DNA of 41,037 bases from Lachnospiraceae bacterium (GTDB lineage: Bacteria; Bacillota; Clostridia; Lachnospirales; Lachnospiraceae). The notes under the pieces are model-generated. The model worked only from the letters and a program-made list of their open reading frames with translations, did no database searches and had not been told where the DNA came from. The stretch's first letter is position 1. Every line of letters begins with the position of its first letter. Positions 33,841-41,037 of this stretch are shown in pieces. Position numbers and translations under genes: made by a program. The DNA is taken from the NCBI GenBank assembly GCA_910574285.1, contig CAJTAL010000040.1:1-41037 (forward strand), written 5' to 3'.

Positions 33841-35265
33841 ATGTCTGAGAAAGATAAGAATAATATAGAGAAAACAGGAGACGGACAGGTGGAAGAGACG
33901 AAGAATCATGAGGACGAGTATGAGAAGATCTGTTTTGTGTGCAGGCGTCCGGAGACTACGACGGGAAAGATGATCGATCTTCCGAATGGGATCTCAATCT
34001 GCGGCGATTGCATGCAGAAAAGCTTTGACGCTATGATGAGCGGGCAGATTGATTACAGTCAGTTGATGAATATGAATATACCGGGAGTACAGATTCTGAA
34101 TATGGCGGATATGGAGCAGAATATTCCGAAGAGACAGAAGATAAAGAAGAAAAAGGAAGGGGAAGAGAAAAAGCCCCTGATTGATATTCGGAATGTTCCG
34201 GCGCCCCATAAGATCAAGGGAAGACTCGATGAATATGTGGTAGGGCAGGAGTATGCGAAGAAAGCGATGTCCGTAGCGGTCTACAATCATTATAAGCGAG
34301 TGGCTTCGGATACGATGGACGAGATTGAGATCGAGAAGTCTAATATGCTGATGATCGGGCCTACCGGTTCCGGCAAGACATACCTGGTGAAAACGCTGGC
34401 AAGGCTTCTGGATGTGCCGCTTGCCATTACGGACGCCACTTCTCTTACGGAGGCGGGGTATATCGGCGACGACATCGAGAGTGTGGTATCGAAGCTTCTG
34501 GCTGCTGCGGATAACGATGTGGAGAAGGCGGAGCAGGGAATTATCTTTATCGATGAGATTGATAAGATCGCCAAGAAGAAGAATACGAATCAGCGTGATG
34601 TAAGCGGAGAGTCTGTACAGCAGGGTATGCTGAAGCTCTTAGAGGGAAGCAATGTAGAAGTTCCGGTGGGAGCGAACAGTAAGAATGCCATGGTTCCCCT
34701 TACTACGGTGAATACCAAGAATATCCTCTTTATCTGCGGCGGCGCGTTTCCGGATCTGGATATGATCATCAAGGAGCGGCTGACGAAGCAGTCTTCGATC
34801 GGATTCGGCGCTGACCTCAAGGATAAGTATGACCATGACAAGTCAATCCTTGAGAAGGTGACGACGGAGGATCTGCGTAATTTCGGTATGATTCCGGAGT
34901 TTTTGGGCCGTCTGCCTATCGTATTTACACTGCGGGGACTGAGTGAGGAGATGATGGTACAGATTCTGAAAGAACCGAAGAATGCGATCCTAAAGCAGTA
35001 CCAGAAGCTGCTTGCTCTGGATGAAGTAAAGCTGGAATTCGACGAAGGCGCGCTCCACGCAATCGCGAAAAAAGCGATGGAGAAGGATACGGGGGCGCGG
35101 GCGCTTCGGGCAATCATCGAGGAATTTATGCTGGATATCATGTATGAGATTCCGAAAGATGATAATATCGGACAGGTGACCATTACCCGGGAATACATAG
35201 AAGGAACGGGTGGTCCGCAGATTATGCTCAGGGGGCAGGCTTTGCCAGGAATTGGATGCTCCTGA
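33841..35265 (+). CDS. clpX: ClpX-type AAA+ unfoldase
   Basis: 474 residues. An N-terminal zinc domain (Cys31, Cys34, Cys54, Cys57: CFVC, CGDC) follows a 27-residue charged extension. The AAA+ domain has GPTGSGKT (Lys179), FIDEIDKIAKKKNTN (Asp238-Glu239) and pore loop AGYIGDD. SSIGFGAD carries the IGF loop used to dock ClpP. Between zinc and AAA+ domains lies a long lysine-rich linker (about 95-115). Sensor 2 is GARALRAIIEEFM. clpP is not adjacent, and the last gene of the operon is this one. It may be a second ClpX paralog rather than the main copy. Confidence 0.92.
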   Translation: MSEKDKNNIEKTGDGQVEETKNHEDEYEKICFVCRRPETTTGKMIDLPNGISICGDCMQKSFDAMMSGQIDYSQLMNMNIPGVQILNMADMEQNIPKRQKIKKKKEGEEKKPLIDIRNVPAPHKIKGRLDEYVVGQEYAKKAMSVAVYNHYKRVASDTMDEIEIEKSNMLMIGPTGSGKTYLVKTLARLLDVPLAITDATSLTEAGYIGDDIESVVSKLLAAADNDVEKAEQGIIFIDEIDKIAKKKNTNQRDVSGESVQQGMLKLLEGSNVEVPVGANSKNAMVPLTTVNTKNILFICGGAFPDLDMIIKERLTKQSSIGFGADLKDKYDHDKSILEKVTTEDLRNFGMIPEFLGRLPIVFTLRGLSEEMMVQILKEPKNAILKQYQKLLALDEVKLEFDEGALHAIAKKAMEKDTGARALRAIIEEFMLDIMYEIPKDDNIGQVTITREYIEGTGGPQIMLRGQALPGIGCS

Positions 35266-35313
35266 GTATGAAACAGTGTGAAAAACGGTGTTTGGATCAA
35301 TATAGTGAGGATT

Positions 35314-35366
35314 AAATCAGCTCTTGGGGACGGAGGATTCCATAGGGCTGATTTGTTTCTCTTTTT
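35314..35366 (+). terminator. Terminator of clpX operon
   Basis: AAATCAGC at 35314-35321 pairs perfectly with GCTGATTT at 35347-35354, followed by GTTTCTCTTTTTT. It ends the long operon that begins at 27044. Confidence 0.85.
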
Positions 35367-35392
35367 TAGTAGAGTGCTATAGGAGGTACTAT

Positions 35393-37855
35393 TTGGCGCA
35401 AATAAGCATGAAATATATCCTAATAAAAAAGGTGTTAAAGAGAGAGAATATAGAGTTAATAGATGTGATCAAGTCCTTTTTTAAAGATAATTATAATATT
35501 GATGAAAATGAGGGGCTAATAAAATTAGAATGTAATGGAAATTTGAGTTATTCTATTAAACAAAATAACGATGCAGACAGATGTTTTTTAAATTTGTATT
35601 CGAAACAGCGGATTAATGATGCAGCCCACTGTATAGAAGAAGTAGATAGGAAATTAAGGCAGAGCGGCTTACAGAAATATTTTTATCTTTTAAAAGTTTA
35701 TGATGGTTTATCAAATTATTATTGCGAGAAATTATATCCTAAATACGCCCAATATGAGCGGCAGTTAAGATATATGATATTATTGATGGTGACAAAAGCA
35801 TATGACAAGGTACCGATAGTTGACACATTAGATGATGAAATTAAAAAGGCTGTTGCAGAAAAAGCAAGGAAGAAAACTATTAAGGAAGTACCGATTAATT
35901 TGATTTTTGAGTATTTTGAATTAAAAGAATTGGAAAATTATTTATTTAATCCTCGTATCGTAGATATGAAAAAGTTTGTCGATGAGGAACTGACAGAACA
36001 AAGAATTATGCAGTTAGAAAAGGAAGAATTATGTGATCTTATAGAGGAAGCAAAGAAACCAACTTGTTTATGGGATAGAGTATTTTCAAATATAGGTAAT
36101 AGGGTTGAGTGGAAGAAGGCTATGGAAAATGTACATAATGTACGGAATAGTGTTGCCCATCATAAGACTGTTACAAATGAAGAATATAAAGGAACAATAT
36201 GTAGTCTGAAAATTATTAATAATATGATAGAAAGTGCAATTGATTTTGTGCTTTCAAATGAACTTGAAAGCACGAAGATGATTGATATCTTAAACTCTTT
36301 TACAGTATTGGCAGGAGAAAGTGTGATAAAGCAATCTTATTCCTTTCCGTTCACAGAAATGCTACTTGATGTTGGTCGGAGGATGAAAGAATTGGTCAAG
36401 CCTATAGAAAGTAGTTTCCCACAAAGTACTATAGAAATAATTAAGGAAGGAGCATGTCAATATTCAAATATTGGTATTACGGATGGGGTTAAGGACATAT
36501 TGCGGAACTTGGAGAAGATTCCTATATTGAATAAAGAAAAGATAAAGGGTATAAAGGAAATAGAAGGTACATGGAAACAAAGTCAGATAGATGCAATTGG
36601 AATATCTGCCCGGTTTGAAAACTTGACTAAGCAGTTGGCAAGTTTATCCACAATTGATTATAATAATAAATTTTATGGAAGAGAACAGGAGGAAAAGAAG
36701 ATGCGATACAGAGAATTGGGAAATACTGGATTAAAGGTCAGCGAGATCGGAATGGGCTGCGAGGGATTCGTCGATCATGACGGTGCATATACGAGTGATC
36801 TGATGGATGCGGCAGTCAGATGCGGTGTGAATTATATCGATCTCTATATGCCGAATCCCAAGATCCGCCGTCTGATCGGCGACGCGCTGGCGGGAAGGAG
36901 GGAGAAATTCATCCTGCAGGGACATCTGTGTACGATATGGAAGGAGGGACAGTATAAGAGAACCCGGGTAATGGAAGAGGTGAAGGAGGGATTTGAGAAT
37001 CTTCTTGAGAATCTTGGTACGGATTACATAGAGGTTGGGATGATTCATTATGTGGATTCTATGGAAGATTGGTCCCAGATCGCAGACGGTCCGGTTATGG
37101 AGTACGCAAAGGAGCTTAAGGAAGCCGGGAAGATTCGGCACATAGGTTTAAGCAGCCACAATCCGAAAGTGGCTATGGCGGCTGTAGAGAGCGGGCAGAT
37201 CGAAGTTCTGATGTTCAGTGTGAATCCTTGTTATGATTTGCAGCCGGCGGGAGAAGACTGCGAAGCTTTATGGGACGAGAAGAACTATGAGAAACCCCTT
37301 CTCAATATGGATCCGGATCGTGAGGCTTTGTATGAGATGTGCAGTAAGAGGGGAGTTGCGATCACGGTCATGAAAGCGTATGGCGGCGGAGACCTGCTGG
37401 AGGCAGACGGCTCCCCGGCAGGAAAAGCGCTGACGGCTTATCAATGTCTGCATTACGCGCTGACTCGTCCGGCAGTGGCGACAGTTCTTGCAGGCGCCCA
37501 TACGGTGGAAGAATTGGAACAAAGCGCCGGGTATTCGGACGCATCAGAAGAAGAGAGGGATTATGCGGCGGCTCTGGCTGCATTTCCTAAGATTAGCTGG
37601 AAGGGACATTGTATGTATTGCGGACATTGCGCGCCTTGCCCGAAGGGAATCGACGTGGCGACGGTAACAAAGTTTCTGAATCTTTCGAAAGCGCAGGGGG
37701 AGACGCCGGAAACGGTGCGGGAACACTATGCGGCGCTTGAACATAAAGCCTCCGAATGTGTGGCGTGCAAGGCATGTGAGAAACGATGTCCGTTCGAGGT
37801 TTCGGTTGTCCGGAATATGAAAGATGCGGCTGAATTATTTGAAAAAGAAAAATAA
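35393..37855 (+). CDS. HEPN-domain protein fused in frame to aldo/keto reductase
   Basis: One open frame of 820 residues with two unlike parts. Residues 1-436 are AT-rich, helical and lysine/isoleucine-rich, with VRNSVAHHK around residue 255. The RNxxxH pattern there marks HEPN domains, many of them RNases in defence or toxin systems; WDRVFSNIGNRVEWKKAMEN before it recalls Swt1-type HEPN. Residues 437-820 are an iron-sulfur aldo/keto reductase. The TTG at 35393 has AGGAGG 6 nt upstream; an earlier in-frame TTG falls inside the clpX terminator. The second part has its own ribosome site and ATG at 36701, so both a fusion and a separate reductase could be made. No stop codon separates them. The HEPN gene has probably lost its own 3' end. 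Confidence 0.7.
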   Translation: MAQISMKYILIKKVLKRENIELIDVIKSFFKDNYNIDENEGLIKLECNGNLSYSIKQNNDADRCFLNLYSKQRINDAAHCIEEVDRKLRQSGLQKYFYLLKVYDGLSNYYCEKLYPKYAQYERQLRYMILLMVTKAYDKVPIVDTLDDEIKKAVAEKARKKTIKEVPINLIFEYFELKELENYLFNPRIVDMKKFVDEELTEQRIMQLEKEELCDLIEEAKKPTCLWDRVFSNIGNRVEWKKAMENVHNVRNSVAHHKTVTNEEYKGTICSLKIINNMIESAIDFVLSNELESTKMIDILNSFTVLAGESVIKQSYSFPFTEMLLDVGRRMKELVKPIESSFPQSTIEIIKEGACQYSNIGITDGVKDILRNLEKIPILNKEKIKGIKEIEGTWKQSQIDAIGISARFENLTKQLASLSTIDYNNKFYGREQEEKKMRYRELGNTGLKVSEIGMGCEGFVDHDGAYTSDLMDAAVRCGVNYIDLYMPNPKIRRLIGDALAGRREKFILQGHLCTIWKEGQYKRTRVMEEVKEGFENLLENLGTDYIEVGMIHYVDSMEDWSQIADGPVMEYAKELKEAGKIRHIGLSSHNPKVAMAAVESGQIEVLMFSVNPCYDLQPAGEDCEALWDEKNYEKPLLNMDPDREALYEMCSKRGVAITVMKAYGGGDLLEADGSPAGKALTAYQCLHYALTRPAVATVLAGAHTVEELEQSAGYSDASEEERDYAAALAAFPKISWKGHCMYCGHCAPCPKGIDVATVTKFLNLSKAQGETPETVREHYAALEHKASECVACKACEKRCPFEVSVVRNMKDAAELFEKEK
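36701..37855 (+). CDS. Aldo/keto reductase with C-terminal [4Fe-4S] domain
   Basis: 384 residues from the ATG at 36701, served by AGGAGG at 36687. MRYRELGNTGLKVSEIGMGC is the normal start of this family, supporting an independent start within the longer frame. The barrel includes IRHIGLSSHNPKVAM and VATVLAGAHTVEEL. The C-terminus has two Cys clusters, CMYCGHCAPCP (about 305-315) and CVACKACEKRCP (about 352-363), for two [4Fe-4S] centres, as in the anaerobe AKR/ferredoxin fusions. It reduces a carbonyl or acts in sugar or aromatic metabolism; the substrate is unknown. GH127 lies 57 nt downstream. Confidence 0.88.
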   Translation: MRYRELGNTGLKVSEIGMGCEGFVDHDGAYTSDLMDAAVRCGVNYIDLYMPNPKIRRLIGDALAGRREKFILQGHLCTIWKEGQYKRTRVMEEVKEGFENLLENLGTDYIEVGMIHYVDSMEDWSQIADGPVMEYAKELKEAGKIRHIGLSSHNPKVAMAAVESGQIEVLMFSVNPCYDLQPAGEDCEALWDEKNYEKPLLNMDPDREALYEMCSKRGVAITVMKAYGGGDLLEADGSPAGKALTAYQCLHYALTRPAVATVLAGAHTVEELEQSAGYSDASEEERDYAAALAAFPKISWKGHCMYCGHCAPCPKGIDVATVTKFLNLSKAQGETPETVREHYAALEHKASECVACKACEKRCPFEVSVVRNMKDAAELFEKEK

Positions 37856-37912
37856 GATGCCGAACTGCTGAAAGGAGTTTTAGTCAGTTGGGCGGGAGAG
37901 GAAGGGAAAGAG

Positions 37913-39856
37913 ATGAACAACGAATTATACACAGCGCCGATTCAGGCAGGATTATACCAGATTGATGACCCGTTCTGGTCCAGGAAGAGGGAGACGGTTC
38001 GTACACAGATGATTCCATATCAATGGAGGGCGCTGAATGACCAGGTAGAAGGGGCGGCGCCGAGCCATTGTATCAAGAATTTTAAGATCGCGGCAGGTTT
38101 AGAAGAGGGAAAGTTCGAAGGACGTGTGTTTCAGGACAGTGATGTAGCCAAATGGCTGGAGGCAGTGGGATATGCCTTATCCTGGCACAAGGATGAAGAA
38201 CTGGAGCGTACGGCGGACGAGGCGATCGATATTATCGCGGCGGCACAGCAGCCGGACGGGTATCTGGATACCTATTATATTATTAATGGTCTCGATAAGC
38301 GGTGGACGAACCTGATGAACAACCATGAGCTTTACTGCGCAGGGCATATGATTGAGGCGGGGATTGCTTATTACGAGGGTACAGGGAAACGTAAACTTCT
38401 GGATGTGGTTATCCGGCTTGCGGACTGCATAGACAGGACGTTCGGACCGGAAGAGGGGAAACTGCATGCTTATCCGGGGCATGAGATTATCGAGATGGCA
38501 TTGGTGCGGCTCTATCATCTGACGAAGGAAGAGAAGTATCTGAATCTGGCGAAATATTTTATCGACGAGCGCGGGCAGGAACCGCTCTATTTTAAGGAAG
38601 AGCGCGAGAAATACGGCAATACATATTACTGGGAGGACAGTCTGTTCCAGGAGCAGTATTTTCAGGCGGGAAAACCGGTGCGGGAGCAGAAGGAAGCGGA
38701 AGGGCATGCCGTCCGCGCGGTATATCTCTATTCCGGAATGGCGTCTGCGGCAAAGGAGACCGGGGATATGTCTCTGTGGGAGGCATGTACCAGGCTGTGG
38801 GAGAATGTAGCGCGCAGACAGATGTATATCACCGGTGCGATCGGTTCCTCGGATTATGGCGAAGCGTTTACCTTTGATTATGACTTGCCTAATGATACTG
38901 CGTACGGAGAGACTTGCGCGTCTATCGGTCTCATCTTCTGGGCAAGGCGTATGCTGGAGGTGGAGCCGAAGAGTGAATATGCGGACGTGATGGAGCAGGC
39001 GCTTTTTAATACGTGTCTGAGCGGGATGTCACTGGACGGAAGGAAATTCTTCTATGTGAATCCGCTGGAAGTCAATCCAATGGCTTGCAAAAAAGACCAG
39101 TTAAAGAAGCATGTGGAATACGAACGCCAGCCATGGTTCGAGTGCGCCTGCTGTCCTCCGAATCTGGCAAGGCTGATTACATCCCTTGGAAGTTATGCGG
39201 TTACCGTCGGTGAGAGGGTAATGTACCTGCATCTTTATGTCGGCGGCAGGGTGAAGAATCCGGTGAATGATATGGTTCTTCGGATTGAAAGCGGCCTGCC
39301 CTGGAACGGAGATGTTATGGTTACGGTGGAAGAATGCCGGGAGGAAGATTATGATCTGGCTCTTCGGATGCCGGGATGGGCGGATCAGGTGAGTATCCTG
39401 CTGAACGGTGAAGAAGAGACGAAGTTTGTGGAAGTGGACGGATATATCCATTTTCAGAGAGGATGGAAACAGGGAGATACTATAAAACTCTCATTCGATA
39501 TGCCGGTACGGGTGAACCGGGCGAATCCTTCTGTGAAGGAGAATATCGGGAAGGTGGCAGTATCCAGAGGACCGCTGGTTTATTGCCTTGAGGAGATCGA
39601 TAACGGAGATGGGCTGCACAGGCTTTCTCTTTGTGCGGATCAGGAGATAGAGGCCCTTCCGGGAGCGGCATTCGAAGGAACGATAGAGCTTCGGGGACAG
39701 GGCAGAAGACTTACGGATGAAGGATGGAACGGCGCGCTGTATGCGGCGGATGTAGAAGCGGTCTATGAGGAACAGACACTGACCTTTGTTCCGTATTATC
39801 TGTGGAATAACAGAGGAATCGGTGAGATGACGGTTTGGGTCGGTGCTGTAAATTAA
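37913..39856 (+). CDS. GH127 beta-L-arabinofuranosidase
   Basis: 647 residues, typical of GH127. The (alpha/alpha)6 barrel carries the zinc and catalytic residues: YGETCAS (Glu333, Cys335) and ECACCPPNLARL (Cys413, Cys414). These lie 4-5 residues from Glu338, Cys340, Cys417 and Cys418 of Bifidobacterium HypBA1, where one Cys of the CC pair is the nucleophile. It releases arabinofuranose from plant glycans or glycoproteins. No signal peptide, so cytoplasmic. It follows the aldo/keto reductase closely and ends before an AT-rich hairpin at 39884. Confidence 0.93.
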   Translation: MNNELYTAPIQAGLYQIDDPFWSRKRETVRTQMIPYQWRALNDQVEGAAPSHCIKNFKIAAGLEEGKFEGRVFQDSDVAKWLEAVGYALSWHKDEELERTADEAIDIIAAAQQPDGYLDTYYIINGLDKRWTNLMNNHELYCAGHMIEAGIAYYEGTGKRKLLDVVIRLADCIDRTFGPEEGKLHAYPGHEIIEMALVRLYHLTKEEKYLNLAKYFIDERGQEPLYFKEEREKYGNTYYWEDSLFQEQYFQAGKPVREQKEAEGHAVRAVYLYSGMASAAKETGDMSLWEACTRLWENVARRQMYITGAIGSSDYGEAFTFDYDLPNDTAYGETCASIGLIFWARRMLEVEPKSEYADVMEQALFNTCLSGMSLDGRKFFYVNPLEVNPMACKKDQLKKHVEYERQPWFECACCPPNLARLITSLGSYAVTVGERVMYLHLYVGGRVKNPVNDMVLRIESGLPWNGDVMVTVEECREEDYDLALRMPGWADQVSILLNGEEETKFVEVDGYIHFQRGWKQGDTIKLSFDMPVRVNRANPSVKENIGKVAVSRGPLVYCLEEIDNGDGLHRLSLCADQEIEALPGAAFEGTIELRGQGRRLTDEGWNGALYAADVEAVYEEQTLTFVPYYLWNNRGIGEMTVWVGAVN

Positions 39857-39883
39857 AATCGGAACAATACATTTTATAAAATA

Positions 39884-39920
39884 AAAAATGTAATGAATTA
39901 TGTTACTTCATTACATTTTT
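39884..39920. terminator. Hairpin after GH127, 14-bp stem
   Basis: AAAAATGTAATGAA (39884-39897) pairs perfectly with TTCATTACATTTTT (39907-39920), followed by more T. It works as a terminator in both directions and contains the left copy of the 27-bp repeat. Confidence 0.8.
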
Positions 39921-40310
39921 TTTATTAGAAAAAATCTTAAAATCTTTATATTTCCACGTTATCTTACCACGTGAAATTTGGTTTGTCAATATTTTGGCGG
40001 ATTACAAGCTGGTTTCTAATGGCATTTTTGCATATATTTATCTAAAAAAGACACAAAATCTGGAAAGTTTGTGTCCTTTTTTTATAGATTTCGCGATAAA
40101 TCTAAGAAAATTAAGAGATTTTCATTTTATCGCAGTCAAAATTCTAGTCAGATTTATCTCCTCAAATACGCATGAAATGGCTCAAAAGAAGTACTTTTTG
40201 TCTGTAGATTTTTATCTCAACGCAGTCAAAATTCTGGTCAAAAAAAATAAAGAAGGGCGGAAATCAGGGCAAAGTCGCCGTTTTGTAATGAAGTAACATA
40301 CTTCATTACA
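39889..40310. repeat. Segment bounded by inverted 27-bp near-palindromes (MITE-like)
   Basis: 39889-39915 and 40284-40310 are the same 27-bp near-palindrome, in opposite orientation (26 of 27 positions match after reverse complement; in direct orientation the centre differs). Between them are about 370 nt of gene-free AT-rich DNA with a terminator at 40050 and the sequence CGCAGTCAAAATTCT-GTCA twice (near 40132 and 40220). A non-autonomous transposable element is plausible; no target duplication was confirmed. Confidence 0.55.
40050..40084 (+). terminator. Orphan rho-independent terminator
   Basis: GACACAAA (40050-40057) pairs perfectly with TTTGTGTC (40068-40075), then C and seven or more T. 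No coding gene ends just upstream; the GH127 gene already has a terminator at 39884. A small RNA or attenuator is possible. Confidence 0.75.
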
Positions 40311-40375
40311 TTTTTACCGAAATAGGCAGGGAGTCTGCCGGCGGTAGTTTTTGGGCAGGAAAAGGAGCCGTAGAC

Positions 40376-40951
40376 ATGAAAATTGAATTATTTGAACATA
40401 ATCAGACAGCCTACCTTGCGGCCCTTCGTATGATGAGAACCACAGGAAAAGCGGCGGTCATCCATCCGACCGGAACAGGGAAGTCATTCATAGGTTTTAA
40501 ATTATGTGAAGATTTTCCGGAAAAGACAGTCTGCTGGCTGTCGCCGTCAGAATATATTTTCAGAACGCAGGTTGAGAATCTGGTATCGAGCGGCGCAAGA
40601 AAACCTGAAAATGTCAGGTTTTTCACATATGCCAAGTTGATGTCTATGACAGAAAAGGAACGCAGGGAAATCTCCCTGGATTACATCATACTGGATGAAT
40701 TCCACCGATGCGGGGCAAAAGCCTGGGGACAGGGAGTGAAGGATCTTCTGCGCCTTTATCCGGATGCGCCGGTGTTGGGACTTTCGGCAACGGCAATCCG
40801 TTATCTGGATAACCAGCGGGATATGTCGGATGAGCTGTTTGAGGGAAATGTTGCTTCGGAAATGTCCCTGGGGGAGGCTATCGTGCGGGGAATCCTGAAC
40901 CCGCCCAAATACGTGCTGTCTGTTTTTTCCTATCACAGCTTTGACGCTTAA
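40376..40951 (+). pseudogene. Truncated SF2 DEAD/DEAH-type helicase (first RecA domain)
   Basis: 191 residues covering helicase motifs I (HPTGTGKSF, Lys36), II (LDEFH, Asp107) and III (LSATAIRY), then the frame ends with a stop at 40951. Complete relatives run several hundred residues further with a second RecA domain. The last residues (SYHSFDA) look unlike a natural continuation, so the break is near 40935. The start is normal: AGGAG about 10 nt before ATG at 40376. ATP binding might remain, but unwinding should not. Confidence 0.75.
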
Positions 40952-41037
40952 AAAATTTTCATAAAAAAACCTCCCATTTTACGGGGAAATACGAGATAAT
41001 AGAATTAACGACAAACTATTTTTTCGCAGTACCCATA
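40952..41037. other. Edge sequence after broken helicase
   Basis: 86 nt with no gene. On the minus strand a GGAGG (about 40976) lies 7 nt before an ATG at 40963, but the frame closes after four codons. This may be the end of an insertion element that cut the helicase; it runs off the window. Confidence 0.3.

Noticed and set aside
34590-35300. 236-residue minus-strand frame opposite clpX
   Set aside because: Ser/Ile-rich shadow of clpX with no family signal.
35324-35392. Earlier TTG start for the HEPN frame
   Set aside because: It lies within the clpX terminator stem and lacks a ribosome site; AGGAGG at 35381 fits the TTG at 35393.
39994-40296. 100-residue frame in the gene-free segment
   Set aside because: It crosses a strong terminator, and its repeated AVKILV stretch comes from a DNA repeat.

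Overview
The window looks like a chromosomal stretch of a gut Lachnospiraceae-type Firmicute (Clostridia). Signs are AGGAGG-type ribosome sites, TTGACA-N17-TATAAT promoters, a perfect CIRCE site before htpG, DUF5721 and DUF4358 proteins, a four-gene MBOAT/DHHW acyltransferase cassette, and carbohydrate genes (GH36, GH4, GH127) next to AraC regulators. No rRNA, tRNA or CRISPR array was seen. Names were assigned by motif reading only; no database search was run.

Region 1 (1 to about 9150) is an integrated mobilizable element whose left end lies outside the window. Its AT-rich left part holds an IS3-like remnant, an autoregulated-looking TetR gene with a membrane protein, a 57-residue Cys-rich KTR protein, and two membrane-anchored XRE regulators. 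Copies of the KTR gene's 3' tail (2036, 2678, 3641) punctuate these small modules. The mobility part has a sigma-like HTH protein, a hairpin-rich candidate oriT, MobC, a relaxase, a TnpW-like protein and a TnpX-like large serine recombinase.

Region 2 (about 9155-14774) is an alpha-galactoside uptake operon broken by the element. Only the C-terminal half of the substrate-binding protein remains, followed by two permeases, a GH36 alpha-galactosidase and a convergent AraC regulator.

Region 3 (14838-26947) holds an ABC-2 exporter pair, a DUF4143 AAA ATPase behind a 33-bp tandem repeat, CIRCE-htpG, an AraC regulator, a HAM1-like NTPase behind a 16-bp tandem repeat, a GH4 glycosidase, a chemoreceptor and a DUF5721 protein.

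Region 4 (27044-35370) looks like one long transcription unit: SGNH hydrolase, DUF4358 protein, MBOAT acyltransferase, DHHW protein, an RsuA/RluF-type pseudouridine synthase, a divergent LigA and a ClpX. It runs from a near-consensus promoter to a clear terminator.

Region 5 (35393-41037) begins with an AT-rich HEPN-domain gene that reads without a stop into an iron-sulfur aldo/keto reductase. A GH127 arabinofuranosidase follows. Next comes a roughly 0.43-kb gene-free segment bounded by inverted copies of a 27-bp near-palindrome, with a strong terminator inside. The window ends with a helicase cut off after its first RecA domain.
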